A stretch of 46,241 bases of DNA, from assembly GCA_014874175.1 (NCBI GenBank), contig JACWAD010000043.1, positions 1 through 46,241 on the forward strand, given 5' to 3'. Of the stretch, positions 19,676 through 31,457 are shown in pieces. Numbering within the stretch: position 1 is the first letter of the stretch; each line of letters starts with the position of its first letter. Source of the stretch: Thermoleophilia bacterium. Lineage in GTDB: Bacteria; Actinomycetota; Thermoleophilia; BMS3ABIN01. Position numbers and translations under genes: made by a program. Below the pieces are notes generated by a model, which was not told where the DNA came from, did no database searches, and saw nothing but the letters and a program-made list of their open reading frames with translations.

Positions 19676-19918
19676 CTACTCGGGCACGAGCTCGAACTGG
19701 AAATCTTCAATGATCGGGTTGGCCAGGAGCTTCTTGCACATTTTGTCAACTTCGGCAGCGGCGTCCCCGCCGCCGGGCAGGTCAAGCTCGATGTACTTGC
19801 CCACGCGCACGCCCGTGACGCCCTTAAAACCCAGCGCCGGCAGGGCGCGCTCGATGGCCACGCCCTGGGGATCCAGGATCCCTTCCTTGGGCGTTATGTA
19901 AACCTTCGCTTTCAATAT
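19676..19918 (-). CDS. purS: Phosphoribosylformylglycinamidine synthase subunit PurS
   Basis: [47 protein letters not shown] start at 19918 with GGAGGAGA just upstream. Confidence 0.95.
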   Translation of the reverse strand: MLKAKVYITPKEGILDPQGVAIERALPALGFKGVTGVRVGKYIELDLPGGGDAAAEVDKMCKKLLANPIIEDFQFELVPE

Positions 19919-19928
19919 TCTCCTCCCA

Positions 19929-19965
19929 ATCAAGAGATTCTTCGCAGCTAAAGCGGCTCAGAATG
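19929..19965. repeat. Short interspersed motif AGATTCTTCGC...GCTCAGAATGAC
   Basis: gagattcttcgcagctaaagcggctcagaatgacg; related to tccttcgcttcgctcaggatgac at ~9371-9393. Confidence 0.6.
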
Positions 19966-19974
19966 ACGCATCAT

Positions 19975-20679
19975 TTATTTCTCCACCCTTTTCAGCATCT
20001 CCGCATACGCCTCTTCCACCTCGCCCAGGTCGCGGCGAAAGCGGTCCTTGTCCAGCTTCTTTTTTGTATTTGCGTCCCAGAAACGGCAGGTGTCGGGGCT
20101 GATCTCGTCGCCAAGTATGATATCGCCCTCGCGGTCTTTGCCGAACTCCAGCTTGAAATCAACGAGCATCACGCCCCTCTCGGCGAAGAAGCCTGTCAGG
20201 ACGGAATTGATCTTAAGAGCAAGCCTCTTGATCTCGGCCAGCTCTTCGCCGCTTACCAGCTCCAGCTCCGCGATGTGGGCATCGGTAACGAGCGGATCGC
20301 CGAGCGAATCATCCTTGAGGAAAAACTCCAGCAGCGGCGCCTTGAAGCGGGCGCCTTCCTCAAACCCCAGCCGCTTGCAGATAGAGCCGGCGGCGTAGTT
20401 GCGCACCACCACTTCGACCGGGTACATATCCAGCTTCTTGCAAAGCAGCGTGTCGTCAAATATCTGGTCCAGCAACTGGGTGGCGACGCCGTTTTCCTCC
20501 AGCAGCCGGAAAAGCACGGCCGATATCCTGGCGTTGCGGGCGCCCTTGCCGGCGATCTGGCCTTTTTTCTTGCCGTCGAAGGCGGTGGCGTCGTCCTTGA
20601 ACTGCTGCGCCACCTCGCCGGGATTCTCGGTGGCCCAGACGATCTTCGCTTTGCCTTCGTATAATTTTTGTGGCGTCAT
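19975..20679 (-). CDS. purC: Phosphoribosylaminoimidazole-succinocarboxamide (SAICAR) synthase
   Basis: MTPQKLYEGKAKIVWATENPGEVAQQFKDDATAFDGKKKGQIAGKGARN, VEVVVRNYAAGS, LVDFKLEFGKDREGDIILGDEISPDTCRFWD. Confidence 0.98.
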   Translation of the reverse strand: MTPQKLYEGKAKIVWATENPGEVAQQFKDDATAFDGKKKGQIAGKGARNARISAVLFRLLEENGVATQLLDQIFDDTLLCKKLDMYPVEVVVRNYAAGSICKRLGFEEGARFKAPLLEFFLKDDSLGDPLVTDAHIAELELVSGEELAEIKRLALKINSVLTGFFAERGVMLVDFKLEFGKDREGDIILGDEISPDTCRFWDANTKKKLDKDRFRRDLGEVEEAYAEMLKRVEK

Positions 20680-20867
20680 CGCTAACCTTTCCTTGTTTAA
20701 TCTCAGATCCGGACCGTCAAAGCCGCGCCGGATGTTTTCCGGAGCGGTTCGGCTTGCGGCCACCGGGTTACGCAAGCCAACAGTGTTAAACGCGAATCGA
20801 GCAACTCACAACCGCAAACGTAAACGGAGGAAAATGTCCGGCGGCGGCCACCCGCCTGTTGTAAGCT

Positions 20868-22169
20868 TCATGCCTCCAACCCTTCCAGCCGCTCAAATAC
20901 AACATGGATGTTCTCCAGGTAGCGGGAAGGGTCGAAGCAGCTTTCCAGCTCGGCTCCAGTGAGGGACGATCTGACGGTTTCGTCTTTTAACAACAGTTCT
21001 TTAAAGCTGGTCTGGCGCTCCCAGGCCTGCATGGCGCTGGTCTGGACCACGCGGTAGGCCTCCTCGCGGGAAAGCCCCTTGTCAATTAATTTTAGCAGAA
21101 CCGATTGGGAGAAGACCAATCCGTAGCTGGCCTGGAGGTTGGCCAGCATCCGCTCCGGATAAACCACGAGGCCATCCATCACCTCCGCCCATTTATAAAG
21201 CATGTAGTCAAGCAAAATGGTGCTGTCCGGCAGGATGACGCGCTCTGCCGAGGAATGGGAGATGTCGCGCTCGTGCCAGAGGGCGTTGTTCTCCAGCGCC
21301 GCCAAGGCGTTGGCGCGGATAATGCGCGCCTGGCCGCACATGCGCTCGCTGATGATCGGGTTGCGCTTGTGCGGCATCGCCGATGATCCCTTCTGGCCCG
21401 GCCTGAACGGCTCCTCCGCCTCCAGCACCTCGGTGCGCTGCAGGTGGCGCACCTCCGTCGCCATTTTCTCGACGCTGCCGGCGATAACGGCCAGCGCCGT
21501 CATCAGCGCGGCGTGGCGGTCCCGCTGGATCACCTGGGTAGAGGCCGGCGCCGCCGCCAGGCCCAGTTTATGGCAAACCTCTTCCTCAATGTCAGGAGGG
21601 ATCATGGCATAGGTTCCCACCGCCCCCGAGATCTGCCCCACGGCAACCTCCTCACGAGCCCGCTCCAGCCGGCCAATGCCGCGGGCGACCTCAAAGCACC
21701 AGACGACCAGCTTGAGACCGAAAGTCACCGGCTCGGCATGGATGCCGTGGCTGCGGCCAGTCATCACAGTATCCTTGTGCTCGAAGGCGCGTTTTTTCAG
21801 CACGCCCAGCAGGTGGCGCAGGTCCAGAAGGAGGATGTCGCATGCCTCCTTGAGCTGCAGCGCCAAGCCGGTGTCCAACATGTCGGAGGAAGTCATGCCG
21901 TAGTGGATGTATCTGGACGCCTCGCCCACATGCTCGCCGACATCGGTGAGGAAGGCAATCACGTCGTGGCGGGTCTCTTTCTCGATCTCAAGCACGCGCG
22001 CCACGTTAAAAGCGGCTTTTTCCTTCATCTGTTTAAGCGCCCCGGACGGGATCAGCCCCCGCTCCGCCCAGGCCTCGCAGACAGCGATCTCCACCTTCAG
22101 CCAGGTGGCCATCCGATGCTCGTCGGTCCAGACGGCTGACATCTCGGAGCGTGAATATTTTGGTATCAA
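20868..22169 (-). CDS. purB: Adenylosuccinate lyase
   Basis: EASRYIHYGMTSSDMLDTGLALQLKEA, GRSHGIHAEPVTFGLKL, signature GSSAMPHKRNPI. Confidence 0.97.
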   Translation of the reverse strand: MIPKYSRSEMSAVWTDEHRMATWLKVEIAVCEAWAERGLIPSGALKQMKEKAAFNVARVLEIEKETRHDVIAFLTDVGEHVGEASRYIHYGMTSSDMLDTGLALQLKEACDILLLDLRHLLGVLKKRAFEHKDTVMTGRSHGIHAEPVTFGLKLVVWCFEVARGIGRLERAREEVAVGQISGAVGTYAMIPPDIEEEVCHKLGLAAAPASTQVIQRDRHAALMTALAVIAGSVEKMATEVRHLQRTEVLEAEEPFRPGQKGSSAMPHKRNPIISERMCGQARIIRANALAALENNALWHERDISHSSAERVILPDSTILLDYMLYKWAEVMDGLVVYPERMLANLQASYGLVFSQSVLLKLIDKGLSREEAYRVVQTSAMQAWERQTSFKELLLKDETVRSSLTGAELESCFDPSRYLENIHVVFERLEGLEA

Positions 22170-22406
22170 ACGGCCTCTTGTCGGGTCGCGGACGTTTAAT
22201 CGACGGCCTTATTATTTAATGAACCGGCCAGAGTTTCCACCCCGAAAATGGTATGGCCTTGATAAGGATGAGCGGTGGCGGCACGGCTAAGCCCGGCCGC
22301 GCCCGCGCAGCTTTGCCAGCGCCGCTCTGCCCGCGCCGTATTCTGCTCTGATATAAAATTACTTGCAAAAGTTAATTTATTGTTTATAATAAATTTACGG
22401 TGATCA

Positions 22407-23627
22407 ATGATTAATTGTAATTTTGAAAATCCCTTCAGGCCGGGCGCTGGACACCGGCCGCCGCACCTCGCCGGCCGCGAGCCCGAGACGCGCGAGTTCA
22501 TGCGGCTGCTCTCCCAGCAGACGGTGCTGGAGAACCTCATCCTCACCGGGCTCAGGGGCGTCGGCAAGACGGTGCTGCTCGACGCGCTCAAGCCGCAGGC
22601 CATCCGCGAAGGCTGGCTCTGGATCGGCACCGACCTGTCCGAATCAGCCAGCGTCAGCGAAGAGGCGATGGCCATCCGCCTGCTGACCGATCTTTCGGTC
22701 GTGACCTCCACGCTGGTTTACGAGCGGAGCGAAGAGCTCATGGGCTTCACCGAGCAGGCCCAACTTGACAAGACCCTGAACTTCCACACGCTCAGGGCGA
22801 TCTTCAACGCCACGCCTGGACTCGTGAGCGACAAGCTGAAAAACGTGCTCGAGATAGTCTGGCGCGTGCTCTGGGCGCACAACGCCCGCGGTCTGGTCTT
22901 CGCTTATGACGAAGCGCAGAACCTCGCCGACCAGGCCCACAAGGAGCAGTATCCGTTGTCGCTGCTGCTGGACGTATTCCAGTCGCTGCAAAAGAAAGAC
23001 ATCCGGTTCATGCTGGTGCTTGCGGGGCTGCCGACGCTCTTCACCAAGCTGGTGGAGGCGCGCACCTACGCCGAGCGCATGTTCCACCTGGTCTTCCTCG
23101 ACAGCCTTGACGAGGAAGCCAGCCGCGAAGCCATCCTCAAACCGATCGAGGCCGCCGACTGCCCCCTGAAACTGAAAAAGAAGACTGTGACGACCATCAT
23201 TGATCTCTCCGGCGGTTACCCGTACTTCCTGCAGTTCATCTGTCGCGAGGTGTACGACGCCTTCATCCAGCAGCTTGACTCCGGCAAGGAAGTCTACGTG
23301 CCGGTAGACGAGATCGTGCACAAGCTCGATACCGACTTTTTCGCCGGCAGGTGGAACCGGGCCACCGACCGGCAACGCGACCTGCTGGCCGTCATCGCCG
23401 GGTTGCCTGATTGTGACAGGGAATTCTCGGTGCAGGACATCGCTGCCGCGTCGGCCGCCAACGGCGGCAAGCCGTTCAGCGCCAGCCAGGTCAGTCAGAT
23501 GCTGGCCTCGCTGGGCAACGCCGGGCTCGTCTACAAGAACCGGCACGGCAGGTACTCGTTCGCGGTGCCGCTGCTGGGGCAGTTCATCCGCCGGCAGGAA
23601 GCGCCGGCGCCTGGCGACACTATGTAG
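22407..23627 (+). CDS. AAA-family ATP-binding protein (Orc1/Cdc6-like AAA ATPase)
   Basis: Walker A TGLRGVGKTVLL, Walker B LVFAYDEAQNL, sensor FMLVLAGLPTLFTKL, GGYPYFLQFICREVYDAF, C-terminal winged-helix-like segment. Confidence 0.8.
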   Translation: MINCNFENPFRPGAGHRPPHLAGREPETREFMRLLSQQTVLENLILTGLRGVGKTVLLDALKPQAIREGWLWIGTDLSESASVSEEAMAIRLLTDLSVVTSTLVYERSEELMGFTEQAQLDKTLNFHTLRAIFNATPGLVSDKLKNVLEIVWRVLWAHNARGLVFAYDEAQNLADQAHKEQYPLSLLLDVFQSLQKKDIRFMLVLAGLPTLFTKLVEARTYAERMFHLVFLDSLDEEASREAILKPIEAADCPLKLKKKTVTTIIDLSGGYPYFLQFICREVYDAFIQQLDSGKEVYVPVDEIVHKLDTDFFAGRWNRATDRQRDLLAVIAGLPDCDREFSVQDIAAASAANGGKPFSASQVSQMLASLGNAGLVYKNRHGRYSFAVPLLGQFIRRQEAPAPGDTM

Positions 23628-23640
23628 GGTTTCGAGCGGC

Positions 23641-24001
23641 TGCGGAGACGCCGGCCGCTGTTGCCGGCTTCATAACGCTGTCCGCCACCCGGGAAGAGGA
23701 GGACGGTAGTGGATCTGACGCAGTACTGGAAACGCATCATGTCATCAATCCCAGGGTCGAGCTGTGCTTTATCCGCTATAACCCGATCCGGCAGCTGCGC
23801 ATAACTGGTGAAGTTGACATCATTCGTGATCGGTCCTCAAAGGAAGCGGCGCCGGCGGAACGGCCCATCCTGAGGACGCTTGGACTGGAGCGAGCGGACG
23901 ATCCGAACTTCGTCGTCTTTCGCGTCGCTCACGGCGAAGCGCATTTCTGGTCGTGGGAAAATAACACAAAAGAGCATGATATCCCAATTATAACTTTTTA
24001 G
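23641..24001 (+). pseudogene. Fragment resembling a pyridoxamine-5'-phosphate-oxidase-like (FMN split barrel) protein
   Basis: Open frame AAETPAAVAGFITLSATREEEDGSGSDAVLETHHVINPRVELCFIRYNPIRQLRITGEVDIIRDRSSKEAAPAERPILRTLGLERADDPNFVVFRVAHGEAHFWSWENNTKEHDIPIITF*; no convincing start codon, not in the ORF track. Confidence 0.5.
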
Positions 24002-24198
24002 CGTCCGGCCGCCGGCTGCGTCTCATGGTCGAGACTGCCACCAGGTCTGACTGACAAGCTGGGACCGCACGACAGATATGAAGAAGGCGCGGCGAAACGG
24101 GTATATGAAAAACAAGGTCTTTAGGTATCCGCCGGGGACTGATGCGGCGGGCGCTTCCACGAGGCCAACCTGGTCAGCGATTTGAGGAGGATGGGATT

Positions 24199-24687
24199 AT
24201 GGCTACCGAGAAAGCAATGTTTGGCGCCGGCTGTTTTTGGGGTGTAGAGGAGGTTTTCCGCGCGATGGACGGAGTCGTTGACACAGCGGTCGGCTATTCC
24301 GGCGGCATGATGGAGTATCCTTCCTATGAGGATGTCTGCACCGGTCAGACCGGCCACGCCGAGGTAGTGCTGGTGGATTACGACCCCGAGAAGATCTGCT
24401 ATGAGGCGCTGCTGGGAAAGTTCTGGGAGATACATGACCCGACGACGTTGAACCGGCAGGGGCGGGATATCGGCACGCAGTACCGTTCGGTCATCTTTTT
24501 CTTCACGCCGGAGCAGGAACAGGCCGCGCTCAAGTCGATGGCGGAACTGGAGAAATCAGGAGAGTACCGGCAAGGAAAATATCTGCGGCCGATAACCACC
24601 GAGATACTAGCCGCCGGTCCGTTCTACCGGGCGGAGGAGTATCACCAGCGCTACTTCGAGAAACAGGGCCGGTTGAGCTGGAGGTAG
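24199..24687 (+). CDS. msrA: Peptide-methionine (S)-S-oxide reductase MsrA
   Basis: [61 protein letters not shown]. Confidence 0.98.
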   Translation: MATEKAMFGAGCFWGVEEVFRAMDGVVDTAVGYSGGMMEYPSYEDVCTGQTGHAEVVLVDYDPEKICYEALLGKFWEIHDPTTLNRQGRDIGTQYRSVIFFFTPEQEQAALKSMAELEKSGEYRQGKYLRPITTEILAAGPFYRAEEYHQRYFEKQGRLSWR

Positions 24688-24716
24688 GCCTCTTGACGAA
24701 ATCGCCGCCGGCCGAC

Positions 24717-25166
24717 TCAGACCGCCAGAATTTTCCCAGCCATAATGGCCGCGTTTTTGGCGCCGTTAATCGCCATGCATGCCACGGGGACGCCGGGCGG
24801 CATCTGGGCGATGGCAAGCAGCGAATCAAGGCCTCCCAGATCCCCCGTGTGAATGGGCACGCCGATAACCGGCAGGGATGTCAGGGAAGCAATCACACCC
24901 GGCAGCGCCGCCGCCATGCCGGCGCCGGCGATAACGACCTTAAGGCCGCGGCCGGCCGCCGTCTCCGCATATTGAACCAGCTTCTTGTGGTCGCGGTGGG
25001 CGCTGATGACGCTGATCTCATAAGGGATCTCCAGCTTGTCAAGCTCGTCGGCAGCCGCCTGCATTATTTCGCGGTCAGATTCGCTGCCTATGACGATCCC
25101 CACCTGCGCCTCTCCGGCGCCGGCCTCCTCAAGCAGGGGCTCCAGCTCTTCAAGTGTGTTGCTCAT
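24717..25166 (-). CDS. purE: 5-(carboxyamino)imidazole ribonucleotide mutase / AIR carboxylase PurE
   Basis: VGIVIGSESDREIMQAAADELDKLEIPYEISVISAHRD, AGAGMAAALPGVIAS, GLDSLLAIAQMPPGVPVACMAINGAKNAAIMAGKIL. Confidence 0.95.
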   Translation of the reverse strand: MSNTLEELEPLLEEAGAGEAQVGIVIGSESDREIMQAAADELDKLEIPYEISVISAHRDHKKLVQYAETAAGRGLKVVIAGAGMAAALPGVIASLTSLPVIGVPIHTGDLGGLDSLLAIAQMPPGVPVACMAINGAKNAAIMAGKILAV

Positions 25167-25207
25167 GACGGCCTCCCGTTAGATTGCCTCTGGACCCGCC
25201 CCGCCGC

Positions 25208-26494
25208 TCACCGGGATACGGCTTCTTCCGCCGCCGGCTCAGCGGCAATGTCACTACGGAACTGCATCCCATCAAAATGAAGCCTTGCTACGGCACCATA
25301 TGCTTTCTGGCGCGCTTTCCTGAATGTGCTGTCAAGGGCGCTGATGGCAAGTACCCTGCCGCCGGCGGTGACAAACTTGCCGTCCGCTTCCGCCGTGCCG
25401 GCATGGAAGACCTCGACTCCGGGGAGGCCGCCGTCCAGGTCCAGGCCCGCGATCTCGTCTCCTTTGCTGGAAGAAAGCGGGTAGCCGGCGGAAGCGGCGA
25501 TCACGGTGACGCAGCGCTCGGGGCGCCAGCTGAGATTGTGTCCGGCAAGCGTGCCGGAAGCGCAGGCAAGCATCAGCTCCACCAGGTCGCTCTGAAGCCG
25601 GGGCAGAATTGCCTGCGTCTCGGGATCGCCAAAACGGACGTTGAACTCCAGCACCTTGGGGCCGGCCTCGGTAAGCATCAGCCCGGCGTAAAGAACGCCC
25701 CGGAACTCAATGCCGCGCCGCTTCAGCTCGGCCACCACCGGGCGATGCACCATTTCGATGATCTCATCAACCAACTGCGGCGGCACCCTCGGAACCGGGC
25801 TGTAGCAGCCCATGCCGCCGGTGTTGGGGCCGCGGTTGCCGTCGTAAATCCTTTTGTAATCCTGAGCCGGCTCCAGCGGTAGGATGGTATCGCCGTCGCA
25901 TAGCGCCAGCACCGAGCACTCGTGGCCAACGAGGCATTCCTCGACCAGCACCTCCAGGCCGGCCTCGCCAAAGGACCGCTCCACGAAGCAGCGCTCCAGC
26001 GCATCGCGGGCCTCCTCGGGCTGCTGGGCGATGATGACTCCCTTGCCCGCCGCCAGGCCGTTGGCCTTGATCACCACGGGAAAGATACTGTCCTCAATGT
26101 GCGCCGCAGCGGCGGCATATTCGCTGAAGCGGGAGTATCCAGCTGTCGGCACCCCGGCGGCGTCCATGACCTCCTTGGCGAATCTTTTGCTGCCCTCGAG
26201 CATGGCCGCGTCACGGCGCGGGCCGAAGACGGTAAAGCCGGCATCGATGACCGCGTCGGCCAGCCCGGCGCAGAGCGGCGCCTCCGGACCGACCACCACC
26301 AGGCCGGGGCGGGTCTTTCGGGCAAAGCCAACGATTCCCTCTATGTCAGCATCGGACACGGAGTGGCAGACAGCCTGCCGGGAGATGCCGGCGTTGCCGG
26401 GGGCGCAGTGAACTTCCGAAACCAGGCTGCTGGCCACGGCTTTCTTGACAATGGCGTGCTCACGGCCGCCCGAGCCTATTACGAGGACGCGCAT
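25208..26494 (-). CDS. purD: Phosphoribosylamine-glycine ligase
   Basis: MRVLVIGSGGREHAIVKKA, VVIKANGLAAGKGVIIA, PNTGGMGCYSP, EFNVRFGDPETQAILPRL. Confidence 0.98.
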   Translation of the reverse strand: MRVLVIGSGGREHAIVKKAVASSLVSEVHCAPGNAGISRQAVCHSVSDADIEGIVGFARKTRPGLVVVGPEAPLCAGLADAVIDAGFTVFGPRRDAAMLEGSKRFAKEVMDAAGVPTAGYSRFSEYAAAAAHIEDSIFPVVIKANGLAAGKGVIIAQQPEEARDALERCFVERSFGEAGLEVLVEECLVGHECSVLALCDGDTILPLEPAQDYKRIYDGNRGPNTGGMGCYSPVPRVPPQLVDEIIEMVHRPVVAELKRRGIEFRGVLYAGLMLTEAGPKVLEFNVRFGDPETQAILPRLQSDLVELMLACASGTLAGHNLSWRPERCVTVIAASAGYPLSSSKGDEIAGLDLDGGLPGVEVFHAGTAEADGKFVTAGGRVLAISALDSTFRKARQKAYGAVARLHFDGMQFRSDIAAEPAAEEAVSR

Positions 26495-26582
26495 GGCTTT
26501 AATCCTTTAATCCCATTCTCCCTGTATGAAATGGTTTTTCCGCAGGCATGGATCTTTATGTCACAATCACGCGGTTCGTAAG

Positions 26583-26654
26583 GGATGGCGGGCTGTGTTC
26601 CGCGGAGCGGTTCTCCCCGAGTCAAAAAAACGCGCGGGACCCAGCCCGCCATCC
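26583..26654. other. Long inverted repeat between divergent purD and ychF
   Basis: GGATGGCGGGCTG (26583-26595) and its exact reverse complement CAGCCCGCCATCC (26642-26654), enclosing 46 nt with a smaller CCGC-GGAG-CGG type stem. Confidence 0.75.
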
Positions 26655-26756
26655 TCTTCGCCTGCGTTATTTTATATTGCCCGCGAACCTCGCTCAAGAA
26701 GCCTGCCCGCCGGGTAAGATATACTGACTGAACTTGCAAACACCGAAAGTGAACAA

Positions 26757-27851
<1,095 letters not shown>

Positions 27852-27871
27852 GAATCATTTCCGGTTAACAA

Positions 27872-27985
27872 ATGCTGAATGCGGATTTTGGGTTGCGGAA
27901 TGAAACCCCAAAGGCTATAACCGATTTGTTTTTTCATTCCCCATTCCGAATCCGGGGAATTTAAATCTTCCGTATTCCGAATTTT
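27872..27985. repeat. Heptamer-type element with inverted arms between convergent ychF and purA
   Basis: Left arm ATGCTGA|ATGCGGA|TTTTGGG|TTGCGGA|ATGAAAC; right arm CATTCCC|CATTCCG|AATCCGG plus TATTCCGAATTTTTTAC. Confidence 0.7.
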
Positions 27986-29329
<1,344 letters not shown>

Positions 29330-29417
29330 TTATCAGACTCGTTGTTGTGAGCTGAGTACGCGGTTACATGGGTTTGCCGCCGCGCCAAGACCCCGAACCC
29401 GAATTTCGAAAGATAAA

Positions 29418-29452
29418 ACTTGGAACTGGAAACCAGGAACTAGGAACTTAGC
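29418..29452. repeat. Heptamer array, 5 units, inverted relative to 29279-29299
   Basis: ACTTGGA|ACTGGAA|ACCAGGA|ACTAGGA|ACTTAGC. Confidence 0.85.
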
Positions 29453-30852
29453 TTTTCCGCCGCCGCCCGCGCCGCCACAACGCCGGACGCCGCGGCCTGC
29501 ACGAGCCCGCGGGTGACGCCGGCGCCATCGCCGACAGCATACAGGTTCCCGACTTTTGTCTCCAGCGACCGCCTCAGCTTCAGCCGCGCCGAATAGAACT
29601 TTACCTCGACACCGTAAAGCAGCGTCTCGCGCGAGTTGACGCCGGGCACAAGCTCGTCCATTGCTTCCAGCATGTCAAGAATGTTGCGCAGATGGCGGAA
29701 CGGCAGCACGAAGGAAAGGTCGCCGGGCGTGCATTTTTTCAGCGTTGGCTGCACGGTGCTGCGCGCCAGGCGGGCCGTGGTTGTCCTTTGACCGATCTGC
29801 AGATCGCCCAGCCGCTGCACGATGATGTCCTCACCCAGCAGGTTGGCAAGCCGGGCGATGGAGCGGCCGTAGGAAAGGGGATCCTTGAAGGGCTCCGTGA
29901 ACCTTGTGCTGACCAGCAGGGCAAAGTTGGTGTAACCGGAGCCATGGTCACTGTAGCTGTGGCCGTTGACCGTGATTACGTCGCCGTACGCCTCCTTGGA
30001 GACATAGCCCTCAGGATTCATGCAGAAGGTGCGCACCTGGTCCTCAAACGTCCTGGAATAATGAAGCAATTTGGCCTCGTAAAGCGCTTCGGTCAAGGGT
30101 TTCATGATTAAGGATGGAACCTCAACCCTGACACCAATGTCAACGGCGTTATTGACCATGCCGATGCCGAGCGCCTGCGCCTGGCCGACAAACCAGTCCG
30201 CGCCTTCCCTGCCGGGAGCGGCAATAATAACCTTTGCCCGGATGGCGGTCCCGTCATCGAGCTCAACCCCCGCCGCCTTGCCGGACTCCACCAGGATCTT
30301 GCCCACGGGCGTACGGGTCGCCACCTCAACCTTGCCGTCCAGGTCATCGCGCATTGCCTGAAGCACCACCGGGCAACGGTCGGTGCCCATGTGGCGGATA
30401 GGATCAGAGATCAACTTCAGGCCGGCCAGCATGGCCCGCTGCCGGATTTCCTCAACCAGGTCGCGGTCAGCGCCGTGGACGTGGCGGGGGGCGCCGTATC
30501 TGAGAAAGGTCTCGTCAACATAGTTGATAAGCTGGACGAGTTGCTTAAGCCCGACAAACTCACCCAGCCAGCCGCCCACTTGCGGCGACAGCGTCAGCTT
30601 GCCGTCGCTAAAGGCGCCAGCGCCCCCCCAGCCGCAGGTGACCGAGCATGGGCGGCAGCCGATCTCGCAGCCGACCAGGTGCTCACCCCGCACCGGGCAT
30701 TTGCGCCTGGCCATCTCAAAACCCTTCTCCAGGATGAGCACACGCCAGTCATTCTTGCGTGTTAACTCAAGTGCGGCAAAGATACCGGCAGGCCCGGCGC
30801 CGACGATGACAGCATCGTATATCTCACTGCTAAATTTGTGGCGAGGAGTCAC
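29440..30852 (-). CDS. FAD-dependent dehydrogenase/oxidoreductase (COG2509-like)
   Basis: YDAVIVGAGPAGIFAALELTRKNDWRVLILEKG, GWGGAGAFSDGKLTLS, FCMNPEGYV, NLYAVGDGAGVTRGLVQAAASGVVAA; GTG start chosen just before the dinucleotide fold. Confidence 0.88.
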   Translation of the reverse strand: MTPRHKFSSEIYDAVIVGAGPAGIFAALELTRKNDWRVLILEKGFEMARRKCPVRGEHLVGCEIGCRPCSVTCGWGGAGAFSDGKLTLSPQVGGWLGEFVGLKQLVQLINYVDETFLRYGAPRHVHGADRDLVEEIRQRAMLAGLKLISDPIRHMGTDRCPVVLQAMRDDLDGKVEVATRTPVGKILVESGKAAGVELDDGTAIRAKVIIAAPGREGADWFVGQAQALGIGMVNNAVDIGVRVEVPSLIMKPLTEALYEAKLLHYSRTFEDQVRTFCMNPEGYVSKEAYGDVITVNGHSYSDHGSGYTNFALLVSTRFTEPFKDPLSYGRSIARLANLLGEDIIVQRLGDLQIGQRTTTARLARSTVQPTLKKCTPGDLSFVLPFRHLRNILDMLEAMDELVPGVNSRETLLYGVEVKFYSARLKLRRSLETKVGNLYAVGDGAGVTRGLVQAAASGVVAARAAAEKLSS

Positions 30853-31006
30853 ACTGCCTATTTTATCAAAGCCGGAGGCTGCAGGCGTCCTACGGGCGCC
30901 GCGGTCAGCTTCAGCCGGGAAGGAAAACAGCAGCAGCCAGCAGGACTGCAGCCAGCGCAGCCAGCCATCTGGCATCCTGATCAAGCACCCATCTCACGGA
31001 ATTCTC

Positions 31007-31294
31007 CTATCCCTTGATATCAGCTATAAGCTGATCGACGGGCACAGCCGGCATTGTTTGCAGTTGCACCGACCCCCGTGAGCCGATCTCGACTGACATC
31101 TTCACAATTACGTCGTTATTGTCAGCTTCGAGGATGTTGACAAAGTCATACTGTCCCAGGACTGCATACTGCGCCAGCACCTTGACGCCCATTGCTTCCA
31201 GATCATGATTGACTTCCTTGATTCGCTCCGGGTTTTTCTTGATGGTCTTGCTGCCCTCTTCCGTCAACTTGCTGAGCGCAACATATACTGGCAT
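31007..31294 (-). CDS. GYD domain-containing protein
   Basis: MPVYVALSKLTEEGSKTIKKNPERIKEVNHDLEAMGVKVLAQYAVLGQYDFVNILEADNND, typical GYD family layout. Confidence 0.85.
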   Translation of the reverse strand: MPVYVALSKLTEEGSKTIKKNPERIKEVNHDLEAMGVKVLAQYAVLGQYDFVNILEADNNDVIVKMSVEIGSRGSVQLQTMPAVPVDQLIADIKG

Positions 31295-31457
31295 GTCTTC
31301 TCCTTTCTTCAGGTGGACAGGGCGTTTTCAAGCCAGAAAGCGCCATTTGCAAGGTAAGACACGATACCCGCAAGGGCCGCGGCCTAATCACCGGCAATGC
31401 CGCATATAATTTTTCCGGGCAGGGAATTATCAAAGTGCCCACCCGGGAGCTCCCGGA

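Noticed and set aside
26479-26739. 86-aa minus ORF overlapping the purD 5' end
   Set aside because: Spans the inverted repeat, no RBS or family; likely spurious.
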